NCBI GenBank assembly: GCA_964404205.1
Contig: CAYOJD010000003.1
Span: 1-64,000 of the forward strand
DNA from: CAZWBR01 sp964404205
GTDB taxonomy: Bacteria; Bacteroidota; Bacteroidia; Bacteroidales; Prolixibacteraceae
DNA length: 64,000 nt
Direction of reading: 5' to 3'
Made by a program: the position numbers and the translations under genes. The notes below the pieces were generated by a model. The model was given only the letters and a program-made list of their open reading frames with translations, was not told the origin of the DNA and made no database searches. Shown here one piece after another: positions 1 to 7,232 of this stretch (position 1 is the first letter of the stretch; each line of letters starts with the position of its first letter).

Positions 1-161
1 TCGACGGTAATGTTAAGAAAGAGGGCAACATGTACATTATCACAGGAATCAAGGCCATGAAAATGTACAACTTTGGCATCGAGCCTCCCAAGGCACTACT
101 CGAAACAGTCAAAGCGGCCGATGCCATCAACATTAAATTCGAGGTTATTCTCAATCAATAA
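1..161 (+). CDS. YceI-like protein, C-terminal fragment
   Basis: The gene enters from the left edge, so only its last 52 codons are visible, in the frame starting at base 3 and ending in TAA at 159-161. The fragment has a KMYNFGIEPP segment followed by a hydrophobic/charged strand ending KFEVILNQ. The same pattern (LSDFGIVPP ... HIEFRIKF) closes the YceI-like protein at 1598-2218. YceI domains are lipocalin-like barrels that bind isoprenoid-type lipids and are usually periplasmic. The porin gene starts 31 bases downstream on the same strand, so the two are probably co-transcribed. The family call rests on the C-terminal strand pattern and the neighbour; signal peptide and length are unknown. 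Confidence 0.65.
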   Translation, partial: DGNVKKEGNMYIITGIKAMKMYNFGIEPPKALLETVKAADAINIKFEVILNQ

Positions 162-192
162 CATATAGTAATAGTTAAAACCAATCAAAAAG

Positions 193-1470
193 ATGAAAAA
201 AACAACACTGTTTCTTGCAATTATCCTTATTGCACTTCGCTCTTTTGGTCAGCAGTTTGAAGAACCAAAATTGTCAGTCACCGATTTCGAAAAGGTGAAA
301 CTGAATGTAGGGGCCGATTTTGCCTTGCAATATCAGGCCATCGACCACCATGCCAGCACGGCTAAACTGATTGAACTCGGCTCGAATTTCAACCTGCCGA
401 CGGCCTATTTGAACCTCCACGCCATGCTGGCCCCGGGTATCAAAGTAAACCTTGAAACTTATCTTTCTGCCCGTCACCACAACGAAGCATGGGTTAAAGG
501 CGGTTATCTGCTTATCGACAATCTGCCGTTCCTGAAAGCTGCCGATCCGATCATGAAATACCTGACCATCAAAGCTGGGGTTTTCCAACCCAATGTTGGC
601 GACCAGATCTTCCGTCGTTCCGACAATGGCAATGTTATCAACAACCCTTTCGTAGGCAACTATGTGATGGACGATTTCACCACCAACACCGGCATTGAAG
701 TTTACTTCCGCAAAAACGGGTTGCTCATCCTGGGTGGTGTCAACAGCGGCAACCTCAAACCGGCCCTTGGCGGCACCGAAGGTTCAGGCACCTCGAAAGA
801 ATATGTTGGTTATGATCTGGTTGACGAACTGGCTATCAACTGGAAACTGAGCTACGACAAACAGGTAACCGAAGATTTGCGCCTTCGCGCTTCACTCTCG
901 GGTTACCATGTTGGCGATACCCACAGCACCACTATCCACTCGGGCGACCGTACCGGTTCACGCTACTATCTGGTGATGAACACCCAGAATGATGGGACTA
1001 CCGAATTCGATGTGACCAAAAACCACATGTCGGGCAACTTCTATCCTGGCTCAGGCACAAAAGACAACACATTGGTTGCCAATATTTTTGCCAAATACAA
1101 ATGGTTCGAAATCTTTGGTACTTACGAACAGGCCAAAGGCGAACGCACCAATTTTACCACTTTCGCTAAAACCGAATACGACTTTGCCCAGTTGGCCATC
1201 GAAGGTATTGCCCGTTTTGGCAAACAAGACCAATGGTTTGTTGGCGCTCGCTACAATGTTGTAACCGACGACAAAGCAGTCGCTACCTCAAGAATTGATC
1301 AGGCTAAAAACCTGAAAGTTGACCGTACCCAGTTGGCTGCAGGATGGTTTATGACCAAAAACGTTGTAACCAAAATTGAGTATGTCAATCAAAACTACTC
1401 CAACTTTGCCACCTATGGCGAAGATGCAGGGTTCAAGGGCGTAATGGTTGAAGCAGCCATTTCATTCTAA
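193..1470 (+). CDS. Outer-membrane beta-barrel porin-like protein
   Basis: 425 residues with a clear signal peptide (MKKTTLFLAIILIALRSFGQ), followed by alternating aromatic/polar strands throughout and a C-terminal Phe (VEAAISF), the usual signal for outer-membrane barrel assembly. There are no enzymatic motifs. It resembles the generic Bacteroidota porins often labelled phosphate-selective or OprO-like, but substrate selectivity cannot be read from the sequence. It lies between two YceI-like genes (31 bases upstream, 127 bases downstream), which suggests a periplasmic lipid or quinone-type carrier working with an outer-membrane channel. An 11-bp perfect inverted repeat follows its stop codon. 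The barrel call is strong; the substrate is unknown. Confidence 0.75.
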   Translation: MKKTTLFLAIILIALRSFGQQFEEPKLSVTDFEKVKLNVGADFALQYQAIDHHASTAKLIELGSNFNLPTAYLNLHAMLAPGIKVNLETYLSARHHNEAWVKGGYLLIDNLPFLKAADPIMKYLTIKAGVFQPNVGDQIFRRSDNGNVINNPFVGNYVMDDFTTNTGIEVYFRKNGLLILGGVNSGNLKPALGGTEGSGTSKEYVGYDLVDELAINWKLSYDKQVTEDLRLRASLSGYHVGDTHSTTIHSGDRTGSRYYLVMNTQNDGTTEFDVTKNHMSGNFYPGSGTKDNTLVANIFAKYKWFEIFGTYEQAKGERTNFTTFAKTEYDFAQLAIEGIARFGKQDQWFVGARYNVVTDDKAVATSRIDQAKNLKVDRTQLAAGWFMTKNVVTKIEYVNQNYSNFATYGEDAGFKGVMVEAAISF

Positions 1471-1503
1471 GAAAAATCGTTAACAGGTAACAGAAAAAGA
1501 GAA

Positions 1504-1536
1504 AGCTGCCGGCAGTTTCATTCAGTGCCGGCAGCT
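1504..1536 (+). repeat. Perfect 11-bp inverted repeat downstream of porin gene
   Basis: AGCTGCCGGCA at 1504-1514 and TGCCGGCAGCT at 1526-1536 form a GC-rich hairpin with an 11-base loop, 34 bases after the porin stop codon. There is no clear T-run on either side (ACACTCTTCC follows), so it is not a canonical intrinsic terminator. It may attenuate read-through into the downstream YceI-like gene or protect the 3' end of the porin mRNA. Confidence 0.6.
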
Positions 1537-1597
1537 ACACTCTTCCCTTAGCCGGTGAACCCAGCCCCATTCTTGTTCATCCATCAAATGTCAAGCC

Positions 1598-2218
1598 ATG
1601 AAAATCAGACTTATATCTATTCTTGCCGTCCTGCTGGTTTTCATTTCAGTAAACCTTGTCGGCGGACAGCAATCGGAGTTGTCGCTTCACAGTGGCAGCC
1701 CACTTCCCGAACTACCCGGCTCTATTCATGCCCTCAATATTAAGGGGACCACCAATGTCAACAGTTTCTCACTCTATTTTCAGCCGCAGGCACAACGGCA
1801 ACACCACCCTTTACCCACGCTTTATACGAGTGGCAATAAACTAATTGGTAAAATTCAGGTGAGTAGCCTGAAAGCCGACCATCAGGGCATCCTGAAAGAT
1901 TTCCGGGCCATGGTTAAATCAGATCAGTTTCCCGAAATCGTTATCGAAGTCCCTAATGATGAGGTGAAGATCACAGAACAACGGGGCGGACAGCCGTTTA
2001 CCCTGCCCGTTTACATGACCCTTGGCGGGGTACGCCAATACTATCAGACCAACTGTATACTCGAACAGACTCCAGAAAGGGGGTATGATGTCACCGGAAA
2101 TGCTGCCCTCAAACTCTCCGATTTCGGAATTGTCCCTCCGGAGAAATTCTTTGGGATGATCAAAGTAAACGATTTGGTTCATATCGAGTTTCGCATTAAA
2201 TTCGCTGCGGCTGAATAA
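1598..2218 (+). CDS. YceI-like periplasmic protein
   Basis: 206 residues beginning with an export signal (MKIRLISILAVLLVFISVNLVGGQ). The core has YceI-type features: an early segment in which Gly-Thr-Thr-Asn-Val-Asn-Ser-Phe precedes a strand, a middle segment KDFRAMVKSDQFPEI, and the closing LSDFGIVPPEKFF ... HIEFRIKF. The typical opening of YceI (S.v.w.g.k..g.h.G.v) is poorly preserved, so it is a divergent member. The fold binds polyisoprenoid chains; the ligand here is unknown. It follows the porin and precedes an Rrf2-family regulator on the same strand. The second YceI copy at the left edge of the window makes this a paired arrangement. Confidence 0.65.
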   Translation: MKIRLISILAVLLVFISVNLVGGQQSELSLHSGSPLPELPGSIHALNIKGTTNVNSFSLYFQPQAQRQHHPLPTLYTSGNKLIGKIQVSSLKADHQGILKDFRAMVKSDQFPEIVIEVPNDEVKITEQRGGQPFTLPVYMTLGGVRQYYQTNCILEQTPERGYDVTGNAALKLSDFGIVPPEKFFGMIKVNDLVHIEFRIKFAAAE

Positions 2219-2281
2219 TCATCAAACGAAAGCCATATGGCTTTCATCAGGATTATTCGACATATCTAACAACTGTCATCT

Positions 2282-2725
2282 ATGAAATTCCATACCCGAA
2301 CTCGCTACGGCTTGCGCACCATGATTGAGATTGCTGCCGGCGACAAAGATTGCGGAGTCTATCAAAAAGACATTGCCCAGAATCAATCCATATCGGTCAA
2401 GTATCTCGATCAGATTATCAATTCGCTGAAAGTTGCCGGGCTTATTACCAATGTCAAAGGGAAAAAGAGCGGCTACCAGCTCACCCGGCCTGCCGCTCAA
2501 ATTACCATGCTCGATATCCACAATGCTTTTGAGTTTGGCATTTGCGTGGTCGACTGCACCAATAAATCGTTCCATTGCGATAAGCGGGGCAGTTGTGCTG
2601 CCGAAGATTTCTGGGGTAATCTGAACAACAAAATCATCGACCACTTTAGAAGTGTCACCCTCGAAGAACTGGCTGCCGAACAGAAACAGATAAACCTAAA
2701 ACATCAACCCGAAGGGATAAGTTGA
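2282..2725 (+). CDS. Rrf2-family transcriptional regulator
   Basis: 147 residues. The N-terminal winged helix-turn-helix has the Rrf2 signature: RTRYGLRTMIEIA, then SVKYLDQIINSLKVAGLITNVKGKKSGYQL. Four cysteines (C88, C92, C99, C105) lie where Rrf2 proteins such as IscR and NsrR hold their iron-sulfur cluster, so redox, nitric oxide or iron-sulfur sensing is plausible; the spacing is not that of classical IscR. It sits 63 bases downstream of the YceI-like gene on the same strand and may regulate the porin/YceI genes. The ATG at 2282 gives the standard Rrf2 N-terminus. Family call strong; cluster binding is an inference. Confidence 0.88.
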   Translation: MKFHTRTRYGLRTMIEIAAGDKDCGVYQKDIAQNQSISVKYLDQIINSLKVAGLITNVKGKKSGYQLTRPAAQITMLDIHNAFEFGICVVDCTNKSFHCDKRGSCAAEDFWGNLNNKIIDHFRSVTLEELAAEQKQINLKHQPEGIS

Positions 2726-2845
2726 TCAGGGCAAATCGGCACTTCAACGGTTAATTTCTCCATCATCCGGGAAATCTATTTGGATTCATAACAAAAAGGT
2801 AACGTAAATGAGCTGTCATCGCGTTACTCATTTTTTCTTTTCCGC

Positions 2846-2853
2846 TATTTTTG
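2846..2853 (+). promoter_or_regulatory. -7 promoter element TATTTTTG of L,D-transpeptidase gene
   Basis: TATTTTTG matches the Bacteroidota -7 consensus TAnnTTTG. Transcription would begin near 2858, giving a leader of about 20 bases to the ATG at 2878. This argues against the longer reading that starts at TTG 2851, inside the element. No good -33 TTG is visible. Confidence 0.5.
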
Positions 2854-2877
2854 CCCCGATACTTTTTACCATCGTAC

Positions 2878-3624
2878 ATGAGAATCTTGATCTTCCTCTC
2901 CGCTTTGGTGCTGCTGAGTTCGGCATCACCCGTAAACCCGTTCCGCGACAAGCAAAAAAGCTACACCAGGGTGAGGGAGGCCTATGCTGCCAAAGAGAAA
3001 ACAGTAGTGAAAACCCTGGCCGAACATGCCATCTCGCGCGACAGCCTGCGTATCTGGTTCCGGGCTTTTAAAACCGAAAAAAAGGTTGAACTATGGGCCA
3101 AAAACAGTTGCGATACCGCCTATACGATGATTAAAGAATTCCCCATCTGCGATATATCGGGCGAAATCGGCCCCAAGCGAAGGGTGAAAGATTTGCAGGT
3201 TCCCGAAGGGTTTTATCACATCGCCGAACTGAACCCTTTCAGCAAATATTATCTTTCGATGAAAATCAACTACCCCAATGCCTCCGACAGCATACGCGGC
3301 GTCAAGGGCCGTCTGGGCAGCTTGATTTATATTCATGGCGATTGTATCTCGTCGGGGTGCCTTGCCATGAGCGATGAACGCATCAAGGAGTTGTATGTCT
3401 ATTGTATTGAAGCTTACAACAGCGGTCAACCGGAAATTGGGATCTCCATCTATCCGGCAAAGCTCGAAGATGCCACCTATCAAAAACTAATCAAAGCCTA
3501 TAGCAAGGACAAGGATAAAATCAGCCTGTGGGGCGACCTGAAAAAAAGCTACGACCTTTTCAATGCCAGCCATCATCCCCCAACCGTGAAGTTCCTCCCC
3601 GACGGGACACACGATATCAACTGA
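2878..3624 (+). CDS. Murein L,D-transpeptidase, YafK/YkuD type
   Basis: 248 residues from ATG 2878. Start choice: it gives a clean signal peptide (MRILIFLSALVLLSSASP) and lies just after a -7 promoter element that overlaps the alternative TTG start. The catalytic YkuD segment reads YIHGDCISSGCLAMSDE, with His about residue 153 and nucleophile Cys about residue 161, the HxxxxxxxSxGC arrangement of L,D-transpeptidases. The YafK-like layout (GPKRRVKDLQVPEGFYHI, then SKYYLSMKINYPN) points to the periplasmic subfamily that cross-links peptidoglycan or releases/attaches outer-membrane proteins. It is convergent with the lipoprotein gene at 3889-5781. The enzyme class is firm; the exact peptidoglycan reaction is not. 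Confidence 0.9.
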   Translation: MRILIFLSALVLLSSASPVNPFRDKQKSYTRVREAYAAKEKTVVKTLAEHAISRDSLRIWFRAFKTEKKVELWAKNSCDTAYTMIKEFPICDISGEIGPKRRVKDLQVPEGFYHIAELNPFSKYYLSMKINYPNASDSIRGVKGRLGSLIYIHGDCISSGCLAMSDERIKELYVYCIEAYNSGQPEIGISIYPAKLEDATYQKLIKAYSKDKDKISLWGDLKKSYDLFNASHHPPTVKFLPDGTHDIN

Positions 3625-3716
3625 TACCTGCTCACCTCCCACAATGCATATTCCCGAATCCTTTGATTGGGGCCTTCACCCCGCGATCCAACCATTTTCA
3701 CATTACTTTCGTTAGG

Positions 3717-3777
3717 GTTTCTGTGCTGTTTCTGTGCTTCAATAGTACAGATAGAGTACAGATAGAGTACAAATACT
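3717..3777. repeat. Paired 11-bp tandem repeats forming an imperfect hairpin
   Basis: GTTTCTGTGCT occurs twice in tandem (3717-3727, 3728-3738). After six bases come GTACAGATAGA twice (3745-3755, 3756-3766) and a degenerate third unit GTACAAATACT (3767-3777). The left units are approximately the reverse complement of the right ones, so the block can fold back on itself. It lies between two convergent genes. A related GTACAGA 11-bp array occurs at 47801-47833. It could be a transcription end structure or a small dispersed repeat; no protein is encoded here. Confidence 0.7.
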
Positions 3778-3888
3778 ATTCTTAAACATTGGTGTTGAGC
3801 TATCGTTAGGGGTAGCCGAAACCAGTCGGTGGCGGACAGTGCCATCGGGATATTTTTCAACGGATAAAACCCTAAAGCAATGCTCTTG

Positions 3889-5781
3889 TCAGGTGGGTGG
3901 GTGTAGCCGCTGTACAAACCATTTCCGCACGTTTTGCATGATTTGTTGCTGACCGGCTGGCGCCCGGCGTTTGCACGAAGCCCGCTCGGTACTTCCTTCG
4001 GGGGCACCCCAGCGGATTTCGGCCCCATCGTTGGGGTTGTAACCCATTTCGAATGCGGCACGGCGAGCCAGTATTTCGGCTACGGTAAGCTCCTGCAACG
4101 AGCCGTCGGAACGGGGATAACTGATTTTCAGTCCGGCAACCTTTTCGTTGAGCAACGATTGCAATTGCTGTTTCATCCCTTCGGGAGAGGAGAGCTTCGG
4201 GATATCGTAGTCGTTCGGATAGCGTACTACCCTGTCGGGGAAACCCATTACGGCATCGATGGCAATCAGCAGGCGTAGATCGCGGTTGGGGGTCGAGAAA
4301 TCTTCCCAAAGGCCACCGGTCTGAAAGACCCCTTTGGCGCTGCCCGGCATCGGGATAACCGTTCCGGGATGTTGCTGCATATACTCCTCGCCATTGGCTA
4401 CCGATTTCACCCTTACCAGCAACTGCTCGTGCAGCGACTGTATCAGGTCAAGCAGGGCCACCTCGGGGTCGAGCGGTTTGGGATTGACCACCCGCTCCAT
4501 GGCCTGATAGAAATCTTCGGAAGGCATATGGTGCTGCTGCGACGAGTAGGGGGTAAAGGGCGACGACTGGCTTAATTCATCGTTCTTCAGTAGCCTGATT
4601 TTTCCCTCTTCCAACACTATCGGCCGGAAAGCCTTAAAACCCGGTTCGCCCACTACCTCTTCGGTGCTGAAAAGAAAATTACCTTTCCAGAAGCGTTTTA
4701 CCGCTACCGTTTTGTCGGGTTGTGCATCGATAGCCAGCAATTTTCCCGGTTTATCATGGGTTTGGGGAACCCAGCTTACGACTATCAGGGTATGACCGTA
4801 GGGATCGGCAAAGACGGTGCCCGGACGGAGTGAAGGGCGGTCGAGCGCCACCGGATAGTAATCGGAGCTATTGTTGTCGAAGGCCGTACGGGCTGTACCC
4901 GAATGGACACCATTCATAATATTGCGGATATAGGCATTGAAAGCCAATACGGGATGGTTTTTAGAGGAGCCACTCTCGTTGGTAACCCACTGCCCGGTGG
5001 AAGGGGCTTTGCCCAGATAGCCGCGGTCGCTGATGTGATAGCCAAAGGGCAATCCCAGTTTCCAGGCAAAATAGGCACGCAAGAAGAAGGGATTGTCGGC
5101 ACAGTCGGGCTCCATCAGCACACGGACTTTCGCACCCGGATTATCCTCATCGAGCGAGAGGTAGTTGTAGAGCAGGTTCTTTTGCTGTTGCTGTGTTACC
5201 TCGTGAAGCGCCTTCCATGAGCTCTGCTCGTCGCTTCCCCGGAAAAGGGCATTGACCCATGCCGAGTAGAGGGTTTCGGTGGCCTCGTCCCAGCTGCGCG
5301 TGGTTTTCCAGATAGCGCCGGGGGCAGAGGTGGGTTTGCCTTCGCCGATAACAAACGACAGTTGTGCGCTTTTGTTGCCGTCAATCATCAGGGTTGCCTG
5401 ATAGGCTCCGGCGTTAGCCGCCCCAAAATGGTCGAGCCGCCAGCAGGGCAACTCCTCGCCCGTCTCGCTCATGGTCGGGTTTATTTCGCCGGCTGGCGTT
5501 TGAAGCACAATCCTGGCTTTACGGATATTACTCCCCCCGGTGGCCAACAGGCGGAACGGTTCGCCCGGTTGGGGATTTTTAGGTATCAGCAACAGCGCAT
5601 TGACCGGGGTATAAGCGTCAGGAGTTTTGCCCTCAATCACCGCATCAATTTTTTTCAGCAGTTCGGCCCCTTTATTTCCGGCGGAGTGGTTCCCGCAGGA
5701 GAGTAAGGCAACGAAAAGCAAGGAACCTATTGCTGTTTGCCGTAAGCGGCGAAAATATATTTTGACGTTAACCGTGTGCAT
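3889..5781 (-). CDS. Lipoprotein with possible papain-type Cys-His-Asp triad, unknown function
   Basis: 630 residues, start ATG at 5781. A hydrophobic N-terminus ends in a lipobox-like LLSC (lipidated Cys29), so it should be membrane-anchored outside the cytoplasm. Residues about 60-150 look like an Ig-like beta domain. A middle domain of about 160-400 holds DCADNPFFLRAYFAWKLGLPF (Cys227), DPYGHTLIVVSW (His330) and LLAIDAQPD (Asp352), the order and context of papain-fold/transglutaminase-like hydrolases. The C-terminal 200 residues have no recognised motif. It is probably in an operon with the NlpC/P60 gene immediately upstream (35 bases between them), suggesting envelope peptide processing. 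I do not recognise the family; the triad is an inference from motif context. Confidence 0.7.
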   Translation of the reverse strand: MHTVNVKIYFRRLRQTAIGSLLFVALLSCGNHSAGNKGAELLKKIDAVIEGKTPDAYTPVNALLLIPKNPQPGEPFRLLATGGSNIRKARIVLQTPAGEINPTMSETGEELPCWRLDHFGAANAGAYQATLMIDGNKSAQLSFVIGEGKPTSAPGAIWKTTRSWDEATETLYSAWVNALFRGSDEQSSWKALHEVTQQQQKNLLYNYLSLDEDNPGAKVRVLMEPDCADNPFFLRAYFAWKLGLPFGYHISDRGYLGKAPSTGQWVTNESGSSKNHPVLAFNAYIRNIMNGVHSGTARTAFDNNSSDYYPVALDRPSLRPGTVFADPYGHTLIVVSWVPQTHDKPGKLLAIDAQPDKTVAVKRFWKGNFLFSTEEVVGEPGFKAFRPIVLEEGKIRLLKNDELSQSSPFTPYSSQQHHMPSEDFYQAMERVVNPKPLDPEVALLDLIQSLHEQLLVRVKSVANGEEYMQQHPGTVIPMPGSAKGVFQTGGLWEDFSTPNRDLRLLIAIDAVMGFPDRVVRYPNDYDIPKLSSPEGMKQQLQSLLNEKVAGLKISYPRSDGSLQELTVAEILARRAAFEMGYNPNDGAEIRWGAPEGSTERASCKRRAPAGQQQIMQNVRKWFVQRLHPPT

Positions 5782-5816
5782 GATTCAATCGTAATTAAGG
5801 AGCGTTTATTGGTCAT

Positions 5817-6998
5817 TCAGGGGTTGGCAGAATACCACGGATGGTCGGCTACCCTGGTGATCCCTTTCTGACCGACGGCACCGACAACGCGGCGTACGGC
5901 CACCCGGTTACGTTCGGGAACATATTTTGGATCGGCAGGGACAATACTGCTGATATGGACTTTCCCGGAGGAGTGAATAAAATAGCCATCCGTCAAATAG
6001 AAACCTACATGGGTAACCCGTTGGGCCGACTTACCGAAGAAAAGCAAGTCGCCGGTTTGAAAAAGACTGATTTGGGTATCGTCGATAACCTTGCCATATT
6101 GTGCCTGCTGCGAGGCATCGCGGGCCAGAATAATTCCCTGAGTATAGTAAAGCAGTTTGACAAAGCCCGAACAATCGGCCGCTTTAGCTGAACAGCCCCC
6201 CCACAGATAGGGTGTACCCATCATTTGGCGTGCCGTCCGGACCATTGTTTGCCCGTCGGGTTGCTGTTGGCTCCAGCGGTTCCACGAGAGGCAGGCGCTT
6301 TTGGGCAGATAGCCGCTGCGCCCGTCAGGGGTCTTGATTTGCAGGAATGATCCCGCTTCAGCTGTCACCTCAAAGAGGTCGCCCAGTACTATATCGGAAA
6401 CCACGTCGCCATTGCGTCCGGGGGCATCGTAAACAAACCCCGATATTTCGTGATAAAAATAGCGGTTAGCCCCTTTCCATCGGTCCAGTTCATCGGCCGT
6501 GAGCCGTTGCAGGCCTGCATCATCCATCCAGCCAATGTAGGCATCGGGGGTTTGCACCCTTACCCACCCTTTGCGCGAATCGAGCACCCTCATGGGGGTT
6601 CCCATCAACGCCTGCGAGACCAGTTCGGAGGCATCGCCGGGCTGTGCCCGCAGGTTCGAGACCGAAAGGGTGGCCAGTGCCCACCCTTTATCGCCCAAAT
6701 GAGCGGCCGGCAACAGCCTGACGGAGTCGGTAAACACAATTCCCTTTTCGGTAAGCCAGTTGCTAATTTTAGCGATGGCATCGGGCTGATCGCTCTCCCC
6801 CGAGAGTACGGCAGCGGGTTGAAGCGTATCCTTCAGTACAATATCGAGAATCGCCACCCGAGCATCGGGAACGAGTTGTTTCTGCAGCACTTTCAGTTCT
6901 TCGGCAATCGCCCGGTAAGAAGGCAACTGGGCCACACCCATTGACGGATGACTGAAAATCAGCAACAGTGAAAAAATCGGCAAAAAAATATTCTTCAT
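5817..6998 (-). CDS. NlpC/P60 cysteine peptidase with SH3-like domains
   Basis: 393 residues from the ATG at 6998; a GTG three bases upstream is less likely. A signal peptide (MKNIFLPIFSLLLIFSHPSMGVAQ) is followed by a helical segment, two SH3b-like regions (about 110-165, with SNLRAQPGDASELVSQ, and about 185-240, with GFVYDAPGRNGDVVSD) and a C-terminal NlpC/P60 domain. Catalytic residues are visible: Cys in CSAKAADCSGF (about 276), His in THVGFYL (about 330) and His in FIHSSG (about 342). Such C40-family enzymes cut gamma-D-Glu to diamino-acid bonds of cell-wall peptides. It is transcribed ahead of the triad lipoprotein gene. A -7 element is visible at 7021-7028. Confidence 0.92.
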   Translation of the reverse strand: MKNIFLPIFSLLLIFSHPSMGVAQLPSYRAIAEELKVLQKQLVPDARVAILDIVLKDTLQPAAVLSGESDQPDAIAKISNWLTEKGIVFTDSVRLLPAAHLGDKGWALATLSVSNLRAQPGDASELVSQALMGTPMRVLDSRKGWVRVQTPDAYIGWMDDAGLQRLTADELDRWKGANRYFYHEISGFVYDAPGRNGDVVSDIVLGDLFEVTAEAGSFLQIKTPDGRSGYLPKSACLSWNRWSQQQPDGQTMVRTARQMMGTPYLWGGCSAKAADCSGFVKLLYYTQGIILARDASQQAQYGKVIDDTQISLFQTGDLLFFGKSAQRVTHVGFYLTDGYFIHSSGKVHISSIVPADPKYVPERNRVAVRRVVGAVGQKGITRVADHPWYSANP

Positions 6999-7020
6999 CA
7001 CAAATAGGAATAACGCGCGG

Positions 7021-7028
7021 CAAAATTA
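7021..7028 (-). promoter_or_regulatory. -7 promoter element TAATTTTG of NlpC/P60 operon
   Basis: On the minus strand TAATTTTG matches TAnnTTTG and would start transcription near 7016, about 18 bases before the ATG at 6998. No -33 TTG is evident. Confidence 0.45.
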
Positions 7029-7171
7029 GCTCTTTTATTGAATATCACCTGTTTATTCTTTGGATAATTCACGTCCGCAGCGATTTGCAGGCACATTGCC
7101 CCAATGATCCAACAACAACGACAACATGATTTAATCGTTTGTTTTTCATCGCATAGCAATCAAATATTTTG

Positions 7172-7179
7172 TAAATTTG
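7172..7179 (+). promoter_or_regulatory. -7 promoter element TAAATTTG of aldo/keto-reductase-like gene
   Basis: TAAATTTG fits TAnnTTTG and predicts a start near 7184, leaving a leader of about 49 bases to the ATG at 7233. It is divergent from the NlpC/P60 promoter in the same intergenic region. Confidence 0.5.
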
Positions 7180-7232
7180 ATACGATTCTTCAATAGCTTT
7201 CTTCTCATACAATCCTTAAAAACAACTGAACC

